Below are positions 36,087 through 46,148 of a stretch of DNA of 64,000 bases, in pieces. Location of the stretch: the NCBI GenBank assembly GCA_947311845.1, contig CAMZMU010000060.1:512643-576642 (forward strand), read 5' to 3'. The DNA comes from Poa pratensis (taxonomy: Eukaryota > Streptophyta > Magnoliopsida > Poales > Poaceae). The notes below the pieces were generated by a model. That model did no database searches. It was not told the origin of the DNA and saw only the letters and a program-made list of their open reading frames with translations. Every line of letters begins with the position of its first letter. Position 1 is the stretch's first letter. Made by a program: the position numbers and the translations under genes.

Positions 36087-36093
36087 TTTTATA
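36087..36093 (-). promoter_or_regulatory. TATA box of the T3 B3 antisense gene
   Basis: Minus strand TATAAAA (context ggctataaaagcg) 76 bp upstream of the ATG at 36011. Distance and context fit a plant core promoter, and the leader between them is pyrimidine-rich and ATG-free. Confidence 0.6.
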
Positions 36094-36298
36094 GCCACGG
36101 CGGCCTCTGTCAAGCGTCTCCTCGGTTCTTCCGTTATTGGGAATCGAGGGGGCCCCGCAGTTATTCCCCCGAGCGGAGTAACTCCAAGACCTTCAAGGCC
36201 CATCGAAGCTGAGCAAGGAAGACCAGGTGCCCGGGACCCACTTTGACCTATCTTTAGGCCATGGCCCCGGCAGCTGGAGCAAGAGCCGCCGGGACCAT

Positions 36299-36311
36299 GC
36301 CCGGGGGCTAC
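36299..36311 (+). other. Polypurine tract of T3
   Basis: gcccgggggctac directly precedes the 3' LTR; the gggggctac core also occurs before the A1 LTR. Confidence 0.65.
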
Positions 36312-37242
36312 TGTCGCAGCAGTGGAACATGGGGTTCCCCTAGTACTGCCAAAGTGGGTCCACCCCATGTGGGCCCAAGATGAAGATGGACAAGACCAAG
36401 ACTCAAGTCAAGCTGGCGGGTTCACCGTCAAGACACGCATGGCCTACGTCGACTAAGGGCTCCGGTCCTGGGGACCTTCCGGGTCCCCGAACCAAGCAAG
36501 AAGGCCAGGAAGGACCCGAGAGCCCGAGTTCCCGGCAGGAGGCCAGGCTCCCTCTCGGGTACTTCCCCACGTCCCTGTGGATAAGCACTCCACCTCACCG
36601 CGGAAGACTTGGGAAGCAAGGCGAAGGCAGCGCGGCGGGAAGCACGTCCCGTGGTGGTGTCAGCTCCTGTCCACCCCAAGGCGGACGCTCCCACCTAACC
36701 CAAAGGAGACGCTAGGCTGAGGAGAGGCCACGTCTCCTCCTAAACTAGATGAGGAGGGTCCTTCCCCGAAGGTCCCTCATGCCCCTCACGTGACCCTGTG
36801 GCAACCCCTTAGCCTATAAAAGGAGGACCAAGGCGGAGGAGGAGGGGAGGAAGGTCGAAGCAAGGACGAACACAAGTAGAACCAGAGCAAGACTAGACTA
36901 GGGCTGCGAAGGTAGAGAGGAAGGTGATCTCCTCCGGGTCAGGATCTGTCCTTCTTCTACCTCCAGCCAAAACCCTTCCGGGTACCCCATCCGGGAGGTT
37001 CCATTGTAAGCCACACTATGAAGAACCCATCAATCCAGACATGCAGGAGTAGGGCTTTTAGCCTCCGGGCGGCCTGAACCTGGGTAGCTCCTTGTGTCCC
37101 TTTGGTTGCATGCTTTGATCGTGGAGAGGAGAGCTTGATCTAGACTCCCCCAAGAAGACGATTCTCAGCCTCCTTCGTGCCCCGTGCCGGACCTAAAAGG
37201 GGGTATCCTATACTCCCGATGTCCGTGCAACGAGACACGACA
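36312..37242 (+). repeat. 3' LTR of T3
   Basis: 931 bp partner of 26412-27343. By eye there are three clear substitutions near the 3' end and one- or two-base indels at about seven sites. Followed by AGAAC. Confidence 0.95.
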
Positions 37243-37543
37243 AGAACCACACAAAACATAGTAATGAGAGTAATGCAAAATAAAAATAGAATCTGTCAAA
37301 AACTAGACAGCCTGAAAGGAGCGAATTTTTAGAGGCACTTATGTTGCTCAAATCAGAAAACTTTCTACTAATGAAATGCGTAATAACAACTGAATTAAAA
37401 TATCAGGTCAAAATTCCTCTTCTGTGATGTTTAACATTCTTCGCAGTGAAGCTTAGGAATCTGTTTTCTGGACAGCAAATCACTATTGTTTGATCCTATC
37501 TCTCAAATAGGACCATCATCTAAAGCATTATCATATAGAATAT

Positions 37544-38083
37544 CTAAACCAAATTCCTCATCACTTTCAAAGCTATTATCAATAATAATATCATTTTGAA
37601 TGTGTTGATCATCATCAGAATCAAGGATATAGGTGAGTAAGGATATGGGCAATCCTCTAATACCTTTTCCTCTTCTCTATATTCTTCTTGTTCCTGCAAG
37701 CCATTAGATCTCTCCTTGATAGCCACAAGATTGTTATAATATTCAAGGATATAGGTATTCTTACAAAAGAGTTTCAAGAGTTGTTCAACTGTTGTAGCAA
37801 GTCTTGGTGTGAGGCTACGAGCTTTATCTATATTAAACATAACTATCTCAAGAATTCCCATTACAATAGTAAATTCCTCGGCTGCCTTCATATCAGTGGT
37901 CATAATTTCATTATTATGGTAAGAGGCAATTATAGGCATACTATCAAGCTTGCATTGAAAATTAAGATGCCTAGGATATTGATCTATGCAGCAAGATACA
38001 TTATACCTATCACATAATCCATGGCCAATTACATTTAATGCTTCCATTATAAACCTTTTTTGATCAACATTAAACTCATACAT
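37544..38083 (-). CDS. Unrecognised 179-codon ORF in the LARD-2 leader
   Basis: The longest open frame in LARD-2's own sequence starts with ATG at 38083, about 210 bp downstream (in the element's direction) of the primer site, where gag would be expected. The protein begins MYEFNVDQKRFIMEALNV and is acidic toward its end (EEYREEEKVLED). I see no gag, zinc knuckle or other known domain. It could be a remnant gag-like gene or chance. The surrounding codon usage is AT-rich like the rest of the element. Confidence 0.35.
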   Translation of the reverse strand: MYEFNVDQKRFIMEALNVIGHGLCDRYNVSCCIDQYPRHLNFQCKLDSMPIIASYHNNEIMTTDMKAAEEFTIVMGILEIVMFNIDKARSLTPRLATTVEQLLKLFCKNTYILEYYNNLVAIKERSNGLQEQEEYREEEKVLEDCPYPYSPISLILMMINTFKMILLLIIALKVMRNLV

Positions 38084-38292
38084 TCCACGAACGTAACAAA
38101 TGAACTAATTTTTTTGTGTTTTCAAATAAGGAGAGTATAAAACTGATACATAACTAAAAGTAAAGCTAATGAGAAACTTACAACCAAACAAGTTTAAAGG
38201 AACCTCCCCAAGATTAGATGATTGTAAGATATAAAACAAGATAAAATAAATCTAAAGTCTACTGCATACAAGAATAGAAACTTAAGCGCTAC

Positions 38293-38311
38293 GCTCCCAG
38301 CAACGGCGCTA
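38293..38311 (-). other. Primer binding site of LARD-2
   Basis: Minus strand TAGCGCCGTTGCTGGGAGC, 10 bp inside the 5' LTR. It is a one- or two-base variant of the TGGCGCCGTTGCCGGG site common in Athila-like plant Gypsy elements (Asp tRNA type by family knowledge). Confidence 0.75.
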
Positions 38312-38321
38312 GAAAAGTACT

Positions 38322-39846
38322 TGATAACCCCCAAGAGCAGGGGATCACTGTAGCACCTCTCAATGTGGAAGTAGGGTATCGATCCGCAGGAGCAAGAAGG
38401 AAAATTTATCTATTCCCTACAACTAAAGTGTCACAAGTTTTAGTTGATTATGCAATAAACAAGTTTAAAGAACAAGATGGTTGATTTAATGCATGGAAGT
38501 TTAATGTAACAAAACAAGAATGTAAAAGTGTCCCAATCCTCTTCAATGCAAGAGGACAAGACAAAGGTTTTCTCTTATAGGAACAATGGACATGGGTTCA
38601 TGGGTTCACTCAATCCTCTCTCCCATCTATGGTGATTATCATGTTATAGATAAAAAGTACACACAATTGTCATGCTTTAATGATAAACTTCTATGACGGC
38701 TACATGTTCTAAAACACATAGTTGAAAGAAAATAATCATTTGTGTTGCTAGGTTACCCTCGTAAGGCTAGCGTGGTTTGTTGTCACTCCAACATCATACT
38801 TCTTCCTTTTTACCCCAGATAAAGGATGTTGGGCTGTATGGTGTCACTCAATACATATGCCGTTGTCACATCGGCCATCCCGTACATATATACATCATAC
38901 TTCATAATGGACAATATTCTAAACACTAGTGCAATGATTCATATTTCGTGTGCATGACCACATCTCTCTCATATATCTACACTTGGTGGTGTCAATCACC
39001 TCATGACATGGATAAACAAGGCATTATGCATAAATCGAACCATCACATGCATCATAGAATATCTCCAAAGTATGACAAGTCATAAAAGATCCAACACAAC
39101 GGTAAATGCATAACAAATATCATCTCATACCACAATATCCACCATAGGAATTACATAGATAGATCCATACTTATGCAAGGCACATCATATGGACATCAAC
39201 AATGATCATACATGGAGAGATTAGATCAAGTTACCACCACAAACCCAAAGTCCAGGGGGTGGACTACTCCCCCTTCATCATGGTGATGATGGTGGAGATG
39301 TTGGAGAAGATGGAGACCACCCCGGCAGTGCCCCGCCGGAGTTTTCCCCCTCCAATCTGCAGCCCCAGGTCTTCTGTTTCGTGGTTTTGTGTTTCTATGG
39401 CGCTCCCTTCCGAAAGCCGTCGGTGGACTATTTTTATAGTCGTTTTTAGGTTAAGACGAATGCACGGGGACGAAGATCGACGTCATCGGAGGCTCGAGGC
39501 CCAGGATAGGGGGTCCCACGCGGCCAAGGAATCTGGCCGCGTGGGCCCACCTCTTTTGGCCCTCGGGTTTCCATTTTTTCGCTTCCTTCGCTCCTACGCT
39601 TTGTTCCTTCCAAAAAATGATCCCCGCAACATATTAGGTCATTTGGACATCGTTTGGGTCCCTGAAACATCAAAATATAGAAAATAGGGTTTTCTGCCAG
39701 TGCAGGTTTTATTCCAGAAAAAGAGGGAAACTGTGAAATATTCCCAAAATCAATATATAACAATGATATAACGCTTATATGATGCAAATATGATTGAAAT
39801 ATAAGTAATATAATGCAAAGTTCATGTATGCATTTTACATGCATCA
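38322..39846 (-). repeat. 5' LTR of LARD-2
   Basis: 1525 bp, same termini as 19300-20822. The first base of the LTR is at 39846 and is followed outward by AATCC (39847-39851), the target duplication. Confidence 0.93.
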
Positions 39847-39859
39847 AATCCCCCCAACA
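39847..39859 (-). repeat. First 13 bp of the A2 5' LTR, separated by LARD-2
   Basis: aatccccccaaca reads TGTTGGGG plus GGATT on the minus strand, completing the A2 LTR interrupted at 19299. It marks the outer edge of the nested stack; 39860-39864 (aattc) should be half of A2's target duplication. Confidence 0.85.
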
Positions 39860-41559
39860 AATTCCCTTGACACGATGCAAATGTTTAAAAGCTTTATAGC
39901 AAGCATTATCTCCTTCCGATGCAAATACGTATTGCAATTATAGCATGTTTCTTCTCATACAATTTTTGATGTGGTGCAAATGATTATAAGATTTGTGGCA
40001 CAATGCATTCCCTGTTGATGCAAATCCGTAGAGCTATTGCAGCAAAAAAAAAATTATCTAATGCTACTTATTTTCAAGAGATGCAAAATCATTAAAAAAA
40101 TTGTTGCAAAATTCTTCTCCTTCGATTGCAAATCAACATAAAGGTTGTAGCACAAATTTGTAGGGTTTTCAATCCATGGCGGCAATGCCACCAAACGCCC
40201 CACGGCGTTGCTACCGACAGCGCATGGCCTTGCTACCGACTAGCCCATGATGCTACCAACGAACGAGCCGCGATGCTACCGTCGGTATCCGACAATGCTA
40301 CGAGCAGATGCTACCGATGTGTCCTGGTGTTTCTACCGACAAGTCAGCGATGCTACCGATTGCGCATGCCATTGCTACCGACGAGCTGACGATGCTAAGG
40401 GGGCATTGCGATGTTGCTACCGATGACCGTTTTGCTCCGTAAAAGCATCTCTGATGGTGCGAGTTGGCGATGCCTCACCAGAGCTCTAGAGGCAGATGCG
40501 ACCACTGACCATCCACGTTGTTGCAAGCGCCTGTCATGGTGATGCTGTGGCGACGCCGCGTCTGGGTGTTCTCCAATGTTGCCAGCGAGATCTCGTCGGA
40601 TTTGGTACAATAGCAAAAAATTGCTAGGAATAGAACCTTTTGTCTCCATAGACGAGCAGTACAAAAATTTTGCTACGAATGATTTTTTTGCTCCGTAGAA
40701 GCATTTTGTGGGATTTGGGAGAAAATTGGACTTTTGCTACAATAGTACAAAACTCTTATTATAAACGAACCAATTTTTGCTTCACAGAAAGTGCGGGATT
40801 TTGGTGGATTTTGTTTTGCAACAATAGCACACAATTCTTATTACGAGCGAACAGGTTTTGCTTCATAGAAGCAAAAGTGGGATTGGGGTCAGGGAGGGGG
40901 ACACGTGTCAGCGGGAAGACACGATGCTACGAGACAAAACTCCGTGCAGCAAGGCGGGCCGCCTATTGCCGGCGATGTTGCAATCCACGTTGTTGCAATC
41001 AACCGGGGCGCGACACGGTCATGGTGGTGCTCACCGGGCAATAGGCGTATCACCGATGACACACCAAGGACAGGGAGTTGATGATGCAATAACAAAACAA
41101 ATTGCACCATACGATTGGGTGGATTTGCATCACAAAAGTAATTTTGTTGCTATAATTGTTGTATTGTTTTCCATTATAAGTTTCATTTGAGGATTTCGTT
41201 GGAAGATTTTTCCTGCTACGATGTTTACAATTAATAAAAAAAAATTGCTTGCGTGATTTTGCTGCAATTATACAAAGTTTTTGGTAGGCGAGGTCTCTGA
41301 CGAGGTCGGTTTTGCTACAACAGCACAATTTTTTTTGGTACAACGTCTCCGATGAGGTATATGTCTCATGCCTCTTTTTTCTATTTTGTGATCGAATCAT
41401 TTTTTCTACAAGCTAAAAAAAATTTGCTACCGCGATGATGCTGCGAGCTCTCCAGTCAAAAATGCCCACAGCAAGAAATAATACCAATTTTATTAGTTCA
41501 GTGACGAAAATAAGGCCAAATTGTGTATCTTCCACAAAATATGCACAAATCCAGTCCAG
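39860..41559. repeat. Low-complexity region with repeated TTGCTAC/TGCTACCGAC motifs
   Basis: About nine copies of GCTACC or close variants lie in 250 bp (40190-40440), mostly as gatgctaccgac or ttgctaccgac. Many ttgctacaa and ttgcttcat stretches follow. No reading frame makes sense. The pattern could be the subterminal region of a DNA transposon, but no terminal inverted repeat was found. Confidence 0.45.
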
Positions 41560-41645
41560 CTGAGGTGGTTAGTTCCTCGCGGAGAGGTCCAGGCAGGCCT
41601 CTCTCGTAACCAGAGTTTGAATCCTCTTAATCCCTAATTTAATTT
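41560..41645 (+). repeat. tRNA-like SINE-type sequence
   Basis: gaggtggttagttcctcg resembles a Pol III A box and gagtttgaatcc, about 50 bp later, a B box. The spacing is that of tRNA-derived SINEs. No cloverleaf with a proper acceptor stem is visible, so a functional tRNA is unlikely. Confidence 0.4.
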
Positions 41646-41814
41646 TATTCCTGTGATTAGCCCCACACGGCTGGACAACGTGGAGACGTAAAGTCACGTG
41701 TGGTGCGTGGGAAAGCGACGTTTTGTATTTTCTGCATGCCAGCATGCGACGCGGGGCTGTAGCGATATCCAACGGCACCAGAGGGATCCATCGGGGGATG
41801 CCTAGCACTGGCCA

Positions 41815-42025
41815 AAGGAAAAACAGAGGATTGGGATGATCATATGCATTTCAATTCCTACATTATTTCAAAATGCACGTGGCGCCTTAGTTTTGCGTGC
41901 ACGAACTAATCCATGAAAATTATGTCATAAAAATGATACCATTAGAATCTTTATTTGAATACTAATCCAAGGGTATAATTTTCAAAGCATATAACAAAAA
42001 AATTGTTGGTCAAACTCGGTGAACC
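41815..42025 (+). repeat. Dispersed repeat copy 1 (partner 47812-48030)
   Basis: From gaggattgggatgatcatat to the ttggtcaaactc end, this about 210 bp stretch recurs in the same orientation 6 kb downstream with roughly ninety percent identity by eye. Unidentified repeat. Confidence 0.7.
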
Positions 42026-42440
42026 ACTCATTTATAAGCAGGATTGCGCCGTACCAGCACCAAAATAATGTTTATTTTGAGGCTTTTCTAAAGTCAAATA
42101 GAGATCACAGAAAAGCCTACTTGACTTTAGAATGGCCCCAAGATTAAACAAGAAATATTTTGAACTTACTTACAAATATTCGGTTAATACTTTTTGTCTA
42201 AATCATGCTCAACATTTAATTTCGTTTGTTTAGAGATACTACGTCGTTAATTTGGAGGATTAAGATGTAAATTAAGTTTATAAAGTCATTAGGAAACTGA
42301 AACTGAATTGAAACTTACTGCTAACCAACGAATTAGGAAACTGAAATTTATATACTGATTTGAAGAAGCAGTACAAAATATTTTCAGTGCATAAATTGAT
42401 TAGACTAACTAAATACTAGTAGTACTACTATACTACAACT
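42026..42440. other. AT-rich interval, nothing recognised
   Basis: No gene, terminal repeat or known element seen; a short tract of agtac/tagtac repeats lies at 42415-42445. Confidence 0.4.
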
Positions 42441-42454
42441 AGTACTACTGCTTC

Positions 42455-42545
42455 TTCTTCGCCGGTGGTGGGCTCCTACTTTTTCCTCTGCCTCTTCGCC
42501 GGTGGTGGGCTCCTACTTCTTCCTCTGCCTCTTCACCGGTGGTGC
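42455..42545. repeat. Short tandem repeat at the 3' end of the acidic ORF
   Basis: Two to three copies of cgccggtggtgggctcctac followed by ttcctctgcctctt. It overlaps the final codons of the ORF. Confidence 0.7.
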
Positions 42546-42830
42546 TGCGCCCCCGTCGTCATCGTCGTCGTCGTCCTCCTCCTCGTCGTCCGCCTCCTCA
42601 CCGGAGTCGTCATCCTCCTCCTCCTCATCGGAGTAGTAGTCTACCGACGGCTCCTCTTCGTCGTCGCCGGAGTCGTCGTCATCGTCGTCGTCGCCATGGT
42701 TGTCGCCCTCGCCCTCGCTGTCGTCATCGCCTTCCTGGCCACCCTCCCACCAGCGGGGCTCGCCCCGGTCCTCGGCGCTAGGGTTGTCGCTAGGTATGTT
42801 CTCATTGCGCCACCACTCCTCGTCCGACAT
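42513..42830 (-). CDS. Small acidic Asp/Glu-rich protein, unrecognised
   Basis: Intronless minus-strand ORF from ATG at 42830 (good context, tcgccATGTCG) to a stop at 42513, 105 codons. The protein begins MSDEEWWRNENIPS, has runs of seven Asp and long Asp/Glu clusters, and ends in a basic VKRQRKK that could be a nuclear localisation signal. The 130 bp upstream is a pyrimidine-rich leader without ATG, as in real plant genes. Just past the stop (42455-42540) a 36-40 bp unit containing gccggtggtgggctcctact is repeated, suggesting expansion of the 3' end. It could be a small gene, a captured exon, or a GAY-repeat artefact. Confidence 0.45.
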   Translation of the reverse strand: MSDEEWWRNENIPSDNPSAEDRGEPRWWEGGQEGDDDSEGEGDNHGDDDDDDDSGDDEEEPSVDYYSDEEEEDDDSGEEADDEEEDDDDDDDGGAAPPVKRQRKK

Positions 42831-43059
42831 GGCGAAGGAGAGGAAGAGAAGATCAGTGCTCGGAAGGGAACGGGGTTTTTTGGGAGAGAAGAACTGCTTT
42901 TGGAACAGTTTGAACCACGATGGAGAAGGATTTTAGTGCGAGGGCGCGTAGATCAATAACCGCCTGCCTAATTGAAGAGACGCATAGATTGCTTTGTATT
43001 TTGCCAAAACCAGTGTGACAAGGACTATACACTACGACATATATTCGCAATCGATGACT

Positions 43060-43471
43060 GCAATGGCGTTCAGTTCAAATGACAGGCCAGTAAATGTTCA
43101 CCACGTCATCTAGAGCGTCTAGACGCGTGTTGTACATGTGTCGAACAGTTGGCATGCATTGACGTTCTGGTCAAATTGACTGCAAGTGGGAACGTCGTCA
43201 TCCATCTAGACATGTTGCAACCATGTTTTGCTTGAACTGACGCGATAATTTATGTTTTCGTGCAACCCTGTATACGTGCATCCGTGTCATGCCACCAATA
43301 AGCGCGAACTGGACGCGAACTCGCAACCACAGTGCACTCTAGGACACGAAAAAATGAAAACTGTTGTATTGCAAGTTTATGACTTTTCCCTGATACTAAA
43401 AAGGAATATTCCGCTAGGTTTTCCTTTTTCGATTGCTTCTTAATTTTTGCGATTTTCATCGGTAAATGCTA
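43060..43471. other. Unrecognised interval with local duplication
   Basis: gttttgcttgaactgacgcg occurs at about 43225 and again at 43482, and gcgattttcatcggtaaatg at about 43448 and again (with one extra t) near 43506. A short host duplication straddles the candidate Helitron start at 43472. No gene seen. Confidence 0.45.
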
Positions 43472-45577
43472 TCTATTATATTGTTTTGCTTGAACTGACG
43501 CGATTTTTGCGATTTTTCATCGGTAAATGACTTTTCCCATCTGAACTTAGCAGATACCAATGGTTTGGATCTCTTGACTTAAAGACACGCATGTGCCTCG
43601 CGCAATCGGAATACTACAAGTCGTGCAAGGAAAAAAAGGAAACGTACAAAACTGGTCCATCTTTATTTGGAGTACGTGTTTGGCCCGGACAAGGCGTGTG
43701 ATTTGTGCAGCTTCCCTACGCTATGTCCTTGGCAGCGATCCAACCTATGTATAGGTGTTCCGCTAGCGAGAAATATTAGATCGCCGGTGTTGATCGGTGT
43801 CCCCTCCAACTTCGAATCATAGTTTTGCATGACGGAGAAGTCATAAATATCGGCAGTTCATCGATCGGTATTCCTGACAGCGTCCACTGCAACGGCCCAA
43901 AAAACTTCCGATGAGCTCGAGGCGAGGATGGCAACAGAGAAATCGTAAAGATCGGCAGTTAATGGATCGGTGTTGCTGCCAGCGTCCGCTGCAACGGCCC
44001 AGCATAAACTTCCCATGAGCTCGAGGCGAGGATGGCAATCTCATGACAATGAAGTCGACGCCAACGGGCTTGATGAATATATAAGGAGCCCTGAGCCCCG
44101 ACGAGTCTGTGTCGCGATATTGATCCGGCGAGCAACAAAAAGCGAGTAGATCAGAAACTCTTGATCAGAAAAAATCGAGAATTTTGAAAGAAGATAGCCG
44201 TAGAGGTAATTACCACATATATTCTAACCGATCACGGGTCTTTCCGCCTCTCAGATCTCTCTTTTTCTAAACTGCTCGGCCGCTGGACAGCGTTTTAGTG
44301 TCAGTAGCAGACTAGATCAAACTCGATCGATTCCCTCCGGTATACACGTTGAAAATACTCAAGAAATTGACTGTCACGGGGTCACCAGCTAATGTTTTGT
44401 CATGATGCCGAGCAGTTCTCTCCAGCACCTGCATCAACGTGAATTGGAAGAACTCCACGTGTTATAGTTGAAAGGCACAAATCAACTCATGTTAAGAGTC
44501 TTGATCGGCTGAAGCTCGGCAAGACAATACGAAAACTTCATAGCTAGGGCTTGCAGCGTGTCATATCTGTGCGACACATGCGACCATGCCGTGAGGCTGA
44601 CAGTGCGCCCCGTTCTTATTGGTTATCTACCGTCAGCACTAGCATGAAGGTCCCGCCAGAAGACCTTCAGCAGACAATAGCAATGGAGCCCGGCCGCTTG
44701 GCATCGCCATGCTTCCGTCGTCCCAGGGCACAAACGGCAATGAAGACGCACAACCAAGATTTGTTGAAGCGCCTATGAGGGGCGAGAGCTAAGCAAGGCG
44801 CTCATGCCCATCAGTGAAATCATAGCCGAGAGCCATGTCAAATTAATGACACCTATTTGACTGAAGGCGGACAAAACGTGGCTTCGGCTGATAAGGAGAA
44901 AGAACAAAGTATTAGCGCAGCACGAAAAAACATCGACAACAAGTGCATGCAAAAGGCATCGATCAGTCTTCCGAAGTTTTGTGCCCGCAAAACAAAAGTC
45001 TTCTGAAGTTTTCAGACCAGCGCAAGCACAGTACTAGAGCAGCCAACACGTCAGGCATCAATGTCAGATCTCAAAGCAATCGTAAGCAAAGATAGTGATC
45101 AGACCTCCTAATTTGAAGTTGGCTGGAAAGTTTATCAAAGGATATGGATGAAGTGACTAATAATTTACAAGGAATAAAGATAACGCGTTAGTTCCCAAAA
45201 GAAAAATACAAAGAGAAAGCACTATGAGAATGAATCAAAGTTTGCCATGATGAGGCATAGACCGGTCTATCCTAGGATTTCTGTCAGCACATGTACACAA
45301 AGATGTACAAGCAATCAGTTAGACCCAATATAACATACTTATTAACCATTCGTCAAAAATTGGTTACATTTTTCTACTCTAAATAATATATGGGAACAAA
45401 ATATTAAATTAATTTATGTAGGAAAATGCAGAGTCTATTTGAAAGGTGCCAACGAAAGGAACACAAGCCTTCTGAGTTTTCGCATTTCATAGTAAAAGAT
45501 GTCTTTTACATGTACCTTCTGCAATTAAAAAGCGAATATGAATCCTACCCGCGCAAATGCGCGGGTCACCCTGCTAG
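43472..45577 (+). mobile_element. Helitron with certain 3' end, tentative 5' end
   Basis: The 3' end is clear: perfect hairpin ACCCGCGCAAATGCGCGGGT (45547-45566), then caccctgCTAG with T following at 45578. The hairpin resembles that of Helitron 1. A possible 5' end is TCTATTATATTG after an A at 43472, similar to Helitron 1's start, but it lies in a locally duplicated region. Between them is no helicase; a two-unit tandem repeat of about 100 bp is at 43841-44037. Confidence 0.55.
43841..44037. repeat. Two-copy tandem repeat of about 100 bp
   Basis: Both units contain atcggcagtt, gcaacggcccag/a and end gagctcgaggcgaggatggc. The minus-strand frame shows the same doubling (LGRCSGR twice). Origin unknown. 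Confidence 0.7.
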
Positions 45578-46148
45578 TTAAACTTATTTAATGAGCGTAA
45601 TGTAGTTAAAAAGCTCAAGGTATTCAGGGATTACGCCTCCCACATGATAAACTTTGTGTGAAAATTGTAAGAGGTCAATTTTCAACCTTATTTATAGTAT
45701 CTACTTCACACAAAATTGAGATTTTGGCACTAGAAAATATAACAATAACATTTCGAAAAATCTTGGCATCTTGCTTTGGCCATGCTGTTTACAATGTCAA
45801 TGGACATGTTTGTGCCGAGTTTGGTCATCATAGCAAGAAGATAGCCATGGATATGGCCGTGACCTTGGTTTTTTGGCTTGAAAGCCATGAATCTCATAAC
45901 TAAGGGGCACCAAAACACGTTTAAAATAGGAAAAATGAAAACTAATTATGTTCAGATCCTTCTTATTCACCCAAAATGAAGCTTCGGTGAAGTTCTAGAT
46001 TTTTTTTATCTTTCAAAAATCCTTCCTCACTTTCATTGAACTCTGTACAACCTCGTTCATGGTAGCTCATCTATGTGAAGGGTTTTCAGTAAATTATATG
46101 TGGACCAAGTTTATTAGTTTATATGGTGACTAAGTCACATAAGACGAC
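45578..46148. other. Unrecognised interval
   Basis: AT-rich, with an 81-codon open frame (45658-45903, plus) lacking a known domain. Nothing can be assigned. Confidence 0.4.

Larger units (their letters stand above)
26412..37242 (+). mobile_element. T3: full-length, young Tat-lineage Gypsy retrotransposon
   Basis: The 10,831 bp element has LTRs 26412-27343 and 36312-37242, a perfect target duplication AGAAC (26407-26411 and 37243-37247), a primer site just inside the 5' LTR and a polypurine tract before the 3' LTR. Gag, protease, RT, RNase H, second RNase H and integrase follow in Gypsy order, then two antisense units (34772-35131 and 35430-36093). A second RNase H plus antisense genes marks the Tat lineage. 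The two LTRs differ by about three to six substitutions but seven or so short indels, so it is young. Frames are broken at roughly a dozen points. Confidence 0.93.
19300..39846 (-). mobile_element. LARD-2: long coding-poor LTR retrotransposon with nested insertions
   Basis: LTRs at 38322-39846 (5') and 19300-20822 (3') flank an internal domain of 17.5 kb. About 13.8 kb of that is two nested elements (22379-25346 and 26412-37242), leaving near 3.7 kb of own internal sequence. The target duplication AATCC is perfect (19295-19299 and 39847-39851). The primer site is at 38293-38311. No gag-pol domain is readable; one unrecognised 179-codon ORF lies near the 5' end. By eye the two LTRs differ at roughly two percent of positions. 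Size and coding poverty fit a LARD; the Asp-type primer site resembles that of Athila-like Gypsy elements. Confidence 0.9.

Noticed and set aside
41560..41645. Functional tRNA gene
   Set aside because: A and B box-like motifs are present but no pairing acceptor stem or anticodon arm; treated as SINE-like.
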